64,000 nucleotides of DNA. It comes from Bryobacterales bacterium. GTDB taxonomy: Bacteria > Acidobacteriota > Terriglobia > Bryobacterales > Bryobacteraceae. Positions 8,975 through 16,866 of the stretch are shown here, one piece after another. The DNA lies in assembly GCA_947446025.1 (NCBI GenBank), contig CANFEY010000001.1:62001-126000 (forward strand). The letters run 5' to 3'. The position numbers and the translations under genes were made by a program. Each line of letters begins with the position of its first letter. Positions within the stretch are counted from its first letter, which is position 1. Under the pieces are notes generated by a model. The model saw only the letters and a list, made by a program, of their open reading frames with translations, had not been told where the DNA came from and searched no databases.

Positions 8975-9364
8975 TCACTTGCCGGGCTGTTCGTTCGTTC
9001 CCGAACCGCCCAAGAAGAGCTTCTTGCCGTCCTGCAACGTCACGTCGCGGCCATTGGCGCGATTGGACCCGTCCTTGGCTTGATAGCCGTCCACAACCAC
9101 CACCGTGCCCTTAGGCAGTGAATCCTTGTTGATGCCGCGGCGGAACAGCGTGTTCGGGCTGCCGCCCTCGATCATCCAACTGGTGACCGCGCCTGCCTCA
9201 TCCTTCACGTCGATGTGAATCCAAGAATGCGGGTTGATGAACTCGACCTTTGTCACCACGCCGGTCATCTTGATCGGTTTCTTTGAGTCAAATTCCGCGG
9301 AGAAGGCATGATGCGCGTACATCGGCGCAACCGTCAAAAAAGCGGCCAAAGCCCTGTGCATCAT
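8975..9364 (-). CDS. DUF6152 secreted protein (copy 1)
   Basis: 129 residues. A short signal peptide (MMHRALAAFLTVAPMYA) is followed by HHAFSAEFD, the mature start seen in all three DUF6152 copies here. Conserved later parts are VEFINPHSWIHIDV, WMIEGGSPNTLFRRGINKDSLPKGT and VVDGYQAKDGSNRANGRDVTLQDGK. The predicted fold is a small beta-barrel; function unknown. The ATG at 9364 overlaps the stop of the upstream WEGETLVV-family gene (ATGA), so the pair is co-translated. Copy 2 has the same neighbour arrangement, suggesting that the pair was duplicated. Confidence 0.85.
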   Translation of the reverse strand: MMHRALAAFLTVAPMYAHHAFSAEFDSKKPIKMTGVVTKVEFINPHSWIHIDVKDEAGAVTSWMIEGGSPNTLFRRGINKDSLPKGTVVVVDGYQAKDGSNRANGRDVTLQDGKKLFLGGSGTNEQPGK

Positions 9365-10335
9365 TGTTTCTTCTCCTCCAGCCGCGCTCCGGCCAACATG
9401 CCTTCCATGGCGTAGTTGCCTTCATTGCATGCGTACTCGTACAGCGGACCTTCGATGGAACTCATCGGAATCTGCGCCGTCCACGGACGCACAAACGCCG
9501 GGTCATTGACAGTGAACTCGTACATCAGCACATCCTTGTTGACGCGGGTGAATTTCTCCACCAGCTTCATGTCCTTGCTGGAACCATTGAACGGAGAATC
9601 GTTGGTGAAGTTGGTTGTTTCGACAACTAGCGTTTCGCCCTCCCAATGCCCCACCGGATCACCCATCCACAGGCGGACCGTTGGCGGCAAATGCGCGCGC
9701 CCATCGGTGGGGATGATGCGCACGTCGTGGATCATCTCGATGTAGATCGCGACGTAGCCGGGGCCTTGTACGAACTGGTAGTTGTTGTTGTAGAAGCTCG
9801 GCATCATGGGCGGGCCACCGGTGGGCCACACGATGCAGCGTTCGGCCAGCGAGCGGCTCTCCGGGCCATCGGCGGCTCCGCGCAGACGGCGCTGGTTGGC
9901 ACGCTCGGCCTGGACCTGCTTGCCGTAGTCGGACAGCGCGGGCACATGGCCGTCCTCGGGATCGATGATGAGCGAGGTTCGCAGTGTGGGCACCACCTGA
10001 TTGCCGCGATCCCACCAGAAGTCGTTGTAGGCTTTGCCTACGTCCTGGTCGGCTGCCACGCGCACGTCGGCGTTGTTGCGGGCCACGGTTTCTTTCTCGT
10101 AGGACTGGGCCTCGGTCTCGGTGAAGAACGGCTTGGTTGCTAAGTTCGCTGGCCGTTGCAGAGGCGTGATGGTGACGTTGGTCCACAGCCCTTGCAGGTC
10201 GGGGACACCGTCGGGGGTGCGGGGGGCTTTCCAGGCCTTGGGGGCGACAACAGAGGGGCGGCGCGAGGGGGTCTGGGCGGAAAGCGCCACGAGGGCGCAG
10301 CCCGCGAGTGAAACAGTGACAAATCTAGCTAGCAT
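9361..10335 (-). CDS. secreted WEG(D/E)TLVV-family protein (paralogue A)
   Basis: 324 residues, with a signal peptide (MLARFVTVSLAGCALVALSAQ). The mature protein opens with APRTPDGVPDLQGLWTN and keeps the family blocks AERCIVW, QFVQGPGYVAI, IIPTDGRAH, GHWEGETLVVETTNF, LVEKFTR, TVNDPAF, and the end YEYACNEGNYAM. The two Cys residues could form a disulphide. I know no established function for this acidobacterial family. It is the first gene of a pair with DUF6152 copy 1 and is most similar to the protein at 10804-11775. Confidence 0.85.
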   Translation of the reverse strand: MLARFVTVSLAGCALVALSAQTPSRRPSVVAPKAWKAPRTPDGVPDLQGLWTNVTITPLQRPANLATKPFFTETEAQSYEKETVARNNADVRVAADQDVGKAYNDFWWDRGNQVVPTLRTSLIIDPEDGHVPALSDYGKQVQAERANQRRLRGAADGPESRSLAERCIVWPTGGPPMMPSFYNNNYQFVQGPGYVAIYIEMIHDVRIIPTDGRAHLPPTVRLWMGDPVGHWEGETLVVETTNFTNDSPFNGSSKDMKLVEKFTRVNKDVLMYEFTVNDPAFVRPWTAQIPMSSIEGPLYEYACNEGNYAMEGMLAGARLEEKKQ

Positions 10336-10345
10336 GAACGTTTTC

Positions 10346-10370
10346 AGCCCCGCCCTTACGGACGGGGCTA
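10346..10370 (-). repeat. short interspersed hairpin repeat, type TAGCCC-CCGTAAGGG-GGGGCT
   Basis: The plus strand reads AGCCCCGCCC-TTAC-GGACGGGGCT, a 10-base stem with one mismatch, between the DUF6152 copy 2 stop and the start of paralogue A. Read on the minus strand it matches the element at 4124-4151 in its core. Confidence 0.6.
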
Positions 10371-10379
10371 TAAGGGCCG

Positions 10380-10793
10380 TTAATTGTTCCCGCCGTCGGC
10401 ACCCGGAGCCGAGCCGCCCATGAAGAGCCGCTTGCCGTCCTTGGCGAATGTCAGGTCCTTACCCACCGCCCGGTTCGCGCCGTCCTTGGCCTGGTAGCCG
10501 TCGACGACGATTTCGGTGCCCTTGGGCAACGACTCGCGCGAGAAGCCCAGCCGGAAGAGCGAATTCGGACTCCCGCCTTCCACCATCCAGCGCGTGACCG
10601 AGCCATCCGGGTTCTTCACGTCCAGATGAATCCAGGAATGCGGGTTGACCAGCTCCCATTTGACCACCGTGCCCTTGAGCATCAGCGGCCGGGATGCGTC
10701 GAACTCCGCCGCGAAGGCATGATGCGCCCCTGCAGGCCGCGAAGACATCAGCATTCCAACACACACAGCGGCAATCGCAAGCGTCTTTCGCAT
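10380..10793 (-). CDS. DUF6152 secreted protein (copy 2)
   Basis: 137 residues. ATG 10793 is chosen because GGAG lies about 7 bases upstream and it begins a signal peptide (MRKTLAIAAVCVGMLMSSRPAGA). The mature part is closely similar to copy 1: HHAFAAEFD, WELVNPHSWIHLDV, WMVEGGSPNSLFRLGFSRESLPKGT, VDGYQAKDGANRAVGKDLTF. It ends with a Gly/Ala/Asn-rich tail (GGSAPGADGGNN). It follows paralogue B by 10 bases on the same strand. Function unknown. Confidence 0.85.
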   Translation of the reverse strand: MRKTLAIAAVCVGMLMSSRPAGAHHAFAAEFDASRPLMLKGTVVKWELVNPHSWIHLDVKNPDGSVTRWMVEGGSPNSLFRLGFSRESLPKGTEIVVDGYQAKDGANRAVGKDLTFAKDGKRLFMGGSAPGADGGNN

Positions 10794-10803
10794 TGTAAAG
10801 CTC

Positions 10804-11775
10804 CTATTTCGCAGCGGCAGCGGCGGCTTTCTTTTCGTCAGCGCGGGCACCGCTCAGAATGTTCGCCATGCCGTAGTTGCCTTCCTGGCAGGCGTACTCG
10901 TAGAGGGCGCCATCGATCTTGCCGATGGGATACTCGCCGGACCACGACTTCTCCCAGGTGGACGGATCGGACACCGTGAACTGATACAACACCGTCTCGG
11001 GACCGGTTTTGGTGAACTTTTCAACGACGTGCAGATTCTTGCTGGCACCGCGGCCTACCGCAGGCTGGTCATTAAAATTGGTGGTGTCCACCACTAGCGT
11101 GTCGCCTTCCCAGTGGCCGACCGATTCGCCGAAGAACTGGCGGATGTTGGAAGACGCGTGAGCGCGGCCATCGGTGGGGATGATGCGCGTATCGTGGATC
11201 ATTTCCTGCACGATGCCGACGTAGCCGGGACCTTGCACGATCTGCAGCGTGGCGTTGTAGCCGACGGGCAGCATCGGCGGGCCTTCATTGCCCCAGTAGA
11301 TGCAGCGCTCGGCGATGCCGCGGTTTTCAGGGCCGTCGAACGCCTTGCCAGCGACCAACGCGCGGGCATCGGCCTGACGCTTGGTGGCTTCGGGGAGCAT
11401 GGGCGGGACGCGGCCAGTTTCGCCGGTGAGGATCGAGGTCCGCAGGGTGGACATGGCTTCGGTCACGTTGGCCTTCAGGCCGAACTGGGCGGTGTCATAG
11501 TGAATGTCCGCAACCGTACCCACTTGGTTGGCTTGAGGAAACGCGGGTGCGGCGGCGGCGCGCTTGGCGGCGGCTTCCTTATTCGCCTTTACTTCCGCTT
11601 CCGTGTAGAATTCCTTCGCGCCCAGCGCCGCGGCACGTTCCAGCGGCACCGCGCTCGAATTGCTGTAGACGCCCTGCAGGTCCGGCACGCCGTCCGGTGT
11701 TCGCGGAGCCTTGAACGCCTTCGTCTGCGCGAACATCGTCGCGGCCACCAACATCATTAGGATCAACTTGTTCAT
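10804..11775 (-). CDS. secreted WEG(D/E)TLVV-family protein (paralogue B)
   Basis: 323 residues. GGGAGG at 11785-11790 is 8 bases before ATG 11775, which is preferred over the GTG at 11781. The signal peptide is MNKLILMMLVAATMFAQ. Family blocks: APRTPDGVPDLQGVYSN, AERCIYW, QIVQGPGYVGI, IIPTDGRAH, GHWEGDTLVVDTTNF, VVEKFTK, TVSDPSTW, YEYACQEGNYGM. It has an Ala/Lys-rich C-terminal tail. Along most of its length it aligns with paralogue A, and both are followed by a DUF6152 gene, so the two pairs look like a tandem duplication. Confidence 0.85.
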   Translation of the reverse strand: MNKLILMMLVAATMFAQTKAFKAPRTPDGVPDLQGVYSNSSAVPLERAAALGAKEFYTEAEVKANKEAAAKRAAAAPAFPQANQVGTVADIHYDTAQFGLKANVTEAMSTLRTSILTGETGRVPPMLPEATKRQADARALVAGKAFDGPENRGIAERCIYWGNEGPPMLPVGYNATLQIVQGPGYVGIVQEMIHDTRIIPTDGRAHASSNIRQFFGESVGHWEGDTLVVDTTNFNDQPAVGRGASKNLHVVEKFTKTGPETVLYQFTVSDPSTWEKSWSGEYPIGKIDGALYEYACQEGNYGMANILSGARADEKKAAAAAAK

Positions 11776-11806
11776 GATCACAGCCTCCCGATTTTTTGGG
11801 TCTAAT

Positions 11807-12730
11807 CTACTGCTTGCCTTTGCCCTTGCCCTTACCTTGATTCCCGGCGGGCGGAGCAGGTGCCGGCGCGGGCGTAACGGCTCCCGCAGGTTTACGCAGG
11901 TGGCCGTAGAGCAACTCTTCGGCGAACACTACGCATTTGAATTCGAGCAACCGTGCGTTGTCTTCCACCTGCCGGTAGAGCGGCACGCGGATGGTCCAGG
12001 GCTGCGTATAGACTTCGGGATCTTCGATGCGCGCTTCGTACATCAGTACGTCTGCGCTGCGCATGGTCCAGCGCTCGATTACGTGCAACTGGTCACTGTG
12101 GAAGTTGCCGGAGCGGTCCAGCCAGCTTTGGTCACCCAGCGCCGTCACGTCCACCACCAGCGTCTCGCCTTCCCAGTGGCCGTTGGATGTACCCATCCAG
12201 GAATCGGCCGGCGCTTTCAGCGGAGTTCCCATGTTCAGGATACGTACAGCGCCCGCGTGCTCGTAGCTGATCATGAAGTCCTTGGCTCCCTGGATGATCT
12301 GGAAGGGGTAGGACATGTAGTTCGAGCGGGGCACGCCGCCCATATAGCACTTGGCTTCCGGATCTTCCTTGGCGCGAGCGGCGAAATTCTTCTTCTTTTG
12401 CTCCAGCGCGGCTGGCTTGTAGGGGATAGTTCCGCCCACAACGTAGCCCACGCCGGGCGGGACTGCGTAGATGGCGCCGAGTTTGGGATCGGTGGCCATG
12501 GCGGGGCCGTGCGGCTCCAGATCCCAGTTCGCCATTCCGTTGGACATCCACAGCCCGTTGAGGTTCGGCTTGCCGTCCTTGGTCCGAGGTGCTTTATAGG
12601 CCGGGGCTTTTGCCGGAGCCGCTTTCGCGGGAGCCTGCTGGGCTTGTGTTTCAGTGGGCAGGAAAATAGCGGCCACCAACGCCGCCATCGCGCTTGCAAC
12701 TACCAGGGAACCAGTGAACCAATTGCGCAT
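11807..12730 (-). CDS. secreted WEG(D/E)TLVV-family protein (paralogue C)
   Basis: 307 residues from ATG 12730, which opens a signal peptide (MRNWFTGSLVVASAMAALVAAIF...QAQ). A GTG start at 12757 is possible but adds only a hydrophilic lead. After an Ala/Pro/Lys linker come APRTKDGKPNLNGLWMSN, EAKCYMGGVPRS, FQIIQGAKDF, GHWEGETLVVDVT, LHVIERW, IEDPEVYTQPW and FKCVVFAEE. It ends in a Pro-rich segment and a Gly-Lys repeat (GKGKGKGKQ). It is more distant from paralogues A and B and has no DUF6152 partner next to it. Confidence 0.82.
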   Translation of the reverse strand: MRNWFTGSLVVASAMAALVAAIFLPTETQAQQAPAKAAPAKAPAYKAPRTKDGKPNLNGLWMSNGMANWDLEPHGPAMATDPKLGAIYAVPPGVGYVVGGTIPYKPAALEQKKKNFAARAKEDPEAKCYMGGVPRSNYMSYPFQIIQGAKDFMISYEHAGAVRILNMGTPLKAPADSWMGTSNGHWEGETLVVDVTALGDQSWLDRSGNFHSDQLHVIERWTMRSADVLMYEARIEDPEVYTQPWTIRVPLYRQVEDNARLLEFKCVVFAEELLYGHLRKPAGAVTPAPAPAPPAGNQGKGKGKGKQ

Positions 12731-12823
12731 AAATGAATGAAAGCCCTCGCCGAGCACGGCTAGTAAACCGTTTTAGATGTTACAGTCAAACGCCCCCGGT
12801 GTCAATGGGAGAGCGGGCCCCCC

Positions 12824-13792
12824 CTACCTTCGGCTGATTCGACCAGCCGGTCCAGCTCCCCAGCACGAATTTCCGGCGGCGCTGAGGGCGTTGAGCGGGA
12901 CGTCATCCAGGGCGCGCCAGGTCAGCCCCGCGTCGAGGGAGATGTCGGACCCGCTGGTGCCCGCGGCGACCCAGGCATCCTGGCAGCGGACCACGGCGGA
13001 GCGGTACCCTCGTGGCACCGGGCCGGACGGGATCGACCATTTTGCGCCATCCCACAGGAGGATGTTGCCGTCTGGAGCTTGCGCCTTGGTGTAGTCTCCC
13101 CCCACGGCAACGCCGCGCGTGCCGGAGAATGCCAGGGAGAAGATCCCGGCCCCTTCTCCAGCAGACCGGATAGGGGTTCGGACCCCGTCCCAAGTTTTCC
13201 CGCCGTCCATGGAATGGAAGATCCTGCCGCCGTTGATGCCGCCGGAGGCGAACCAGGCTTCCCGCGTGCCTCGGGTGACCAAGGCTGTCCCGCTGGCGGC
13301 GAACGCGGCCTCGCCTTTTTCAGCCTTGGGGCCTTCCTGCGCCACCCACGTCGCCCCGTCGCTGGTGGTCAGGATGGTGAACCGCCCGTCCACGGGATCG
13401 CCCATGAGGATGCCGTGGGTGGCGTCCCACAAGGCCAGCGAGTCCCAGAAGCCTTCCACTCCGTTGGCGCGCAGCAGCGTCCAGGAAGCGCCGCCGTCGG
13501 TGGTCTTGTAAATGCGGGATGCCCGGCCCTCCCCGGCGCTCATGGCGAACGCCACGCGGTCACTCAGCGCTTCAATGTCGCGGAAGTCCAGGTCGGCAAC
13601 GCCCGGAGGACCCACGGACTGCCAGGTAGCGCCGTCGGTCGTGCGCAGAATGGTCCCCTTGGTTCCGCTGGCCCACGCCACGCGGTCACTCACCGCGCTG
13701 ATGCCGCGTAGGGACGCAGTGGAGCCGCTTTCCTGCGTCTGCCACGTCTGCGCCAGCGCCACCGAAGCCGTTACCAAGAAGATTCGCCACAC
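12824..13792 (-). CDS. YCF48/BNR-repeat beta-propeller protein, secreted
   Basis: 322 residues with a short signal peptide (VWRIFLVTASVALAQ). Repeated blades of the pattern TDG-ATW, TTDGGASWTLL, TSDGATWV, SMDGGKTWDGV and SLDAGLTWRAL are the BNR/Asp-box motif found in YCF48-like photosystem assembly factors and sialidases. Six or seven blades would form a propeller. No catalytic residues can be assigned. The start is GTG 13792, with a -10 box TACAAT 8 bases upstream that overlaps the -10 box of ptrB on the other strand. Confidence 0.82.
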   Translation of the reverse strand: MWRIFLVTASVALAQTWQTQESGSTASLRGISAVSDRVAWASGTKGTILRTTDGATWQSVGPPGVADLDFRDIEALSDRVAFAMSAGEGRASRIYKTTDGGASWTLLRANGVEGFWDSLALWDATHGILMGDPVDGRFTILTTSDGATWVAQEGPKAEKGEAAFAASGTALVTRGTREAWFASGGINGGRIFHSMDGGKTWDGVRTPIRSAGEGAGIFSLAFSGTRGVAVGGDYTKAQAPDGNILLWDGAKWSIPSGPVPRGYRSAVVRCQDAWVAAGTSGSDISLDAGLTWRALDDVPLNALSAAGNSCWGAGPAGRISRR

Positions 13793-13812
13793 AACCCCTT
13801 ATTGTAGAGAGA
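13793..13812. promoter_or_regulatory. divergent promoter with overlapping -10 boxes
   Basis: The plus strand has TATTGT at 13800-13805, 7 bases before GTG 13813 (ptrB). The minus strand has TACAAT at 13806-13801, 8 bases before GTG 13792 (YCF48-like). The two hexamers share five base pairs. Both messages would be leaderless. Confidence 0.6.
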
Positions 13813-15861
13813 GTGACCCCTCCCATTGCAAAGACCGTTCCCGCGTCTGCGACGCTCTTCAACGACACCCGCCAGGACCCCTACGCGTGGCTGCGCAATC
13901 GAGAGGACCCGGACACCATCCCGTATCTAGAAGCCGAGAACGCCTACACCGAGCAGGTGATGGCTCCCACCGCCGCGCTGCAGGCAACGCTCTACGGAGA
14001 AATGCTCGGGCGCATCCAGCAGACCGACGTCACCGTTCCCATCCTCCGCGACGGGTATTTTTACTACACCCGCACCGAAGAGGGAAAACAGTACGCCATC
14101 TATTGCCGAAAAGCCGCCCCCACCCTCGACACTGAACAGCGACCGTCAGGGAGCGGACAGCCCGAACAGATCCTCCTCGACGCCAACCTCCTAGCCCAAG
14201 GCCAGTCCTACTTCCGCGTCGGCAACTTCGTAGTCAGCCCCGACACCCGCCTTCTGGCCTACTCAACCGACGTCCTAGGCGACGAAACCTACACCATCCG
14301 AGTGAAGGACCTGGCAACCGGAGAACTGCTGGAAGACGAGATCCCGAACACCTACTACAGCCTGGAATGGGCCGCCGACAGCAAGACATTCTTCTACTGC
14401 GTGCTGGACGAAGCGAAGCGCCCCTACCAGGTCTTCCGCCATCAGTTGGGCACACCCGCCGACACGCTTGTGCATCACGAGGAAGACGAGCGCTTCACCG
14501 TGGAGGTGGCGAAAACATCCAGCTGGGAATTTCTGCTGATCAACATTCACAGCTCGTTGACCTCAGAGGTGCGCTACATCCCCGCAGCCGATCCGACTGC
14601 CGAATTCACGCCCATTCTGCCGCGCCAGCAAGGCGTTGAGTACGACGTCACGCACCACCATCAGCACTTCTACGTCCGCTCCAATGAACACGCCAAGACG
14701 TTCCGGATCATGCGCCTCCCCGTGGGAGGCGCGGACCGCGAAGAGTTCCTGCCGATGCGCCCCGGCGTCACCGTGGAACACCTGCGCGCCTTCCGCGACT
14801 ACATCGCCATCGAGGAGCGCGATCAGGGCTTGACGCAGATCCACCTCCACCACTTCCCCACCGGCGAGCGCCACCGCGTCGCCTTCGACGAAGCGGCCTA
14901 TCACACCGACGTCACCGGCAACGCCGAGTACGATACCAACCTCATCCGCTTTACCTACACCTCGCTGGTGACCCCGGAAAGCGTCTTCGATTACGACATG
15001 GTCACGCGGACCCGTGAACTCAAGAAACAGGCTCCGGTGCTGGGCTACGATGCGGCGCTGTACGCATCGGAACGCGTGCATGCCACCGCGCCTGACGGCA
15101 CAGCGGTCCCCATTTCGCTGGTTTACAAGAAGGGCTTTGAGCAGAACGGCCGCGCGCCCATGCTGCTCGACGGCTATGGTGCTTATGGGCTCAGCCACGA
15201 TCCGGTATTCAAGCAGGACCGCCTCAGTCTGCTGGACCGCGGCTTTGTCTACGCCATCGCCCACATCCGCGGCGGTGCGGACCTGGGCAAGCCGTGGCAC
15301 GAAGACGGCCGCATGCTAACCAAGCGGAACACCTTTACCGACTTCATCGCCTGCGCCGAGCACTTGATCGCGCAAGGCTACACTTCGTCCCGGCGGCTGG
15401 CCATCACCGGAGGCAGCGCCGGCGGCCTGTTGATGGGTGCCGTGCTGAACATGCGCCCGGACCTGTTCGCCGCCGTCGTCACGCGCGTGCCTTTTGTGGA
15501 CGCCTTGAATACGGAGCTGGACGCGACGCTGCCGCTCACCATTGGCGAGTGGGAGGAATGGGGCAATCCGGCGGAGGAGCAATACTACTGGTACATCAAG
15601 TCCTACGCTCCGTACGAAAACGTGCGCGCGCAGGCGTACCCGGCCATGCTGATTACGGCGGGTCTCAACGACCCCCGCGTTTCGTATTGGGAACCCGCCA
15701 AATGGGTGGCCCGGCTGCGGGCGCTAAAGACGGATTCGAATACGCTGCTGCTCAAAACCGACATGGGGGCGGGGCACTTTGGGGCGTCGGGACGTTATGA
15801 GCATTTGAAGCAGACTGCCTTCAACTTCGCATTCCTGTTACGAACTTTGGGGATCGCCTAA
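13813..15861 (+). CDS. ptrB: oligopeptidase B / prolyl oligopeptidase family (S9A)
   Basis: 682 residues. An N-terminal beta-propeller (about 70-400) covers a C-terminal alpha/beta hydrolase. The catalytic serine is Ser535 in ITGGSAGGLLMG; the aspartate is in GLNDPRVSYWEP and the histidine in MGAGHFGASGRYE. DALNTELDATLPLT is a form of the oligopeptidase B-specific loop. These enzymes cut short peptides after basic residues in the cytoplasm; there is no signal peptide. The start is GTG 13813, 20 bases from the divergent YCF48-like gene and apparently leaderless. Confidence 0.93.
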   Translation: MTPPIAKTVPASATLFNDTRQDPYAWLRNREDPDTIPYLEAENAYTEQVMAPTAALQATLYGEMLGRIQQTDVTVPILRDGYFYYTRTEEGKQYAIYCRKAAPTLDTEQRPSGSGQPEQILLDANLLAQGQSYFRVGNFVVSPDTRLLAYSTDVLGDETYTIRVKDLATGELLEDEIPNTYYSLEWAADSKTFFYCVLDEAKRPYQVFRHQLGTPADTLVHHEEDERFTVEVAKTSSWEFLLINIHSSLTSEVRYIPAADPTAEFTPILPRQQGVEYDVTHHHQHFYVRSNEHAKTFRIMRLPVGGADREEFLPMRPGVTVEHLRAFRDYIAIEERDQGLTQIHLHHFPTGERHRVAFDEAAYHTDVTGNAEYDTNLIRFTYTSLVTPESVFDYDMVTRTRELKKQAPVLGYDAALYASERVHATAPDGTAVPISLVYKKGFEQNGRAPMLLDGYGAYGLSHDPVFKQDRLSLLDRGFVYAIAHIRGGADLGKPWHEDGRMLTKRNTFTDFIACAEHLIAQGYTSSRRLAITGGSAGGLLMGAVLNMRPDLFAAVVTRVPFVDALNTELDATLPLTIGEWEEWGNPAEEQYYWYIKSYAPYENVRAQAYPAMLITAGLNDPRVSYWEPAKWVARLRALKTDSNTLLLKTDMGAGHFGASGRYEHLKQTAFNFAFLLRTLGIA

Positions 15862-15865
15862 CAGC

Positions 15866-15936
15866 CTGCTCAAAAAAGTCAGCGAGAACGGCAGATCGCA
15901 GGCGAAACCGCCTGCCATTTCGGGTTTCTTGAGCAG
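15866..15936. repeat. nested hairpin element with GCAGGCGAAACCGCCTGC core
   Basis: Outer arms CTGCTCAA (15866-15873) and TTGAGCAG (15929-15936) enclose an inner 7-bp hairpin, GCAGGCG-AAAC-CGCCTGC (15898-15915). The inner core recurs at 42416-42435. The element fills most of the gap between ptrB and the next gene and may also end the ptrB transcript, though there is no clear U-run. Confidence 0.6.
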
Positions 15937-15975
15937 CGCGCTAAAGAAATCGCGCCACATTGCCGATTCGCGGGC

Positions 15976-16866
15976 ATGCGCACCCTCGCCGCCGCCCTGC
16001 TTCTGCCTTTGTTCGCCTTCGGTCAAGCCGAGTGGCGCTTTGCCCACCCGGATGCGACGCTGGTCGGGACCATCCATCCGGTCGCGCTACTGAACTCGCC
16101 TCTGCTTGCATCTGCAATAACTAGTGCGAGCCCCAACGATCCGTCCGCCGCCGCGATGGTGGCGATGGCCAAGGACATGCTCGGCGGGATCAAGGAGATT
16201 CGATTCTCATTGATGGACAACGGTTCGCCGGAGCCGGACGTGGTCGCCGTGATCGATGGGCAGTTCGATGAAGGCATGCTGGCGGCCCTGGGGCAGGCGA
16301 ACGCGAAGTACCGCCGTCTGGACGCCCACACGATTCTGTTCGGTAATGGTCCGTCGCTTGAGAAAGCCGCCGCGCGCGTCGCGCAGACCACTCCCGTACT
16401 ACAGCCGCGCGTGCTGGTCGGCACCGAGCTGCTGGCGGCCTACGACATGTGGATCTCCGGGCGCCTTCCCAATCTTCCGGCTGGACTTCCCGCGCTGCCC
16501 GGCGGACTCAAGATTGACGTGCGTGGCGTGGCGTTGGGCCTGAGCTTCCACGAAAACGTGGAAATGGAGTTGGCGCTGGAGACAGCGTCCGCGGCAGCAG
16601 CGGAAGCCCTGCTCAAGACCGCCCACGACGCCGAGCTTTCGCAGCCGCAGCAACTCCGTGGCGTCCTACGGAGCTTCGCCGATGGCAACACCGCGCGCTT
16701 TCGTATGAATCTTCCTCAGGCTCTGGCGATGGCGGCATTGCGCACCCGGTCCGCTCAGCCGTCGGCCAGCGCTCCTCAGCCTCTGCCGCCTCCCGCGAAG
16801 CCCCGCCGTGCCACGATCCTCATTCAGGGACTGGACGACGGTCCCCGTGAAATTCCTCTGCACTGA
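15976..16866 (+). CDS. secreted protein of unknown function
   Basis: 296 residues with a signal peptide (MRTLAAALLLPLFAFGQ). The mature part looks like an alternating beta/alpha protein; residues 75-110 (IKEIRFSLMDNGSPEPDVVAVIDGQFDEGML) and 175-225 (hydrophobic, then AAAEALLKTAHDAELSQ) suggest a repeated two-layer unit. The C-terminus is Pro/Ala-rich. I do not recognise the family; similar large unknown exported proteins are common in acidobacteria. The 3' end overlaps the convergent HAD gene by 47 bases. Confidence 0.7.
   Translation: MRTLAAALLLPLFAFGQAEWRFAHPDATLVGTIHPVALLNSPLLASAITSASPNDPSAAAMVAMAKDMLGGIKEIRFSLMDNGSPEPDVVAVIDGQFDEGMLAALGQANAKYRRLDAHTILFGNGPSLEKAAARVAQTTPVLQPRVLVGTELLAAYDMWISGRLPNLPAGLPALPGGLKIDVRGVALGLSFHENVEMELALETASAAAAEALLKTAHDAELSQPQQLRGVLRSFADGNTARFRMNLPQALAMAALRTRSAQPSASAPQPLPPPAKPRRATILIQGLDDGPREIPLH

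Noticed and set aside
11711-12736. 341-codon plus-strand frame opposite paralogue C
   Set aside because: The minus-strand frame has a signal peptide and family motifs; the plus frame has none.
13079-13711. Plus-strand frames opposite the YCF48-like gene
   Set aside because: The minus-strand frame has clear Asp-box repeats; the plus frames are rich in Gly/Pro/Arg without motifs.
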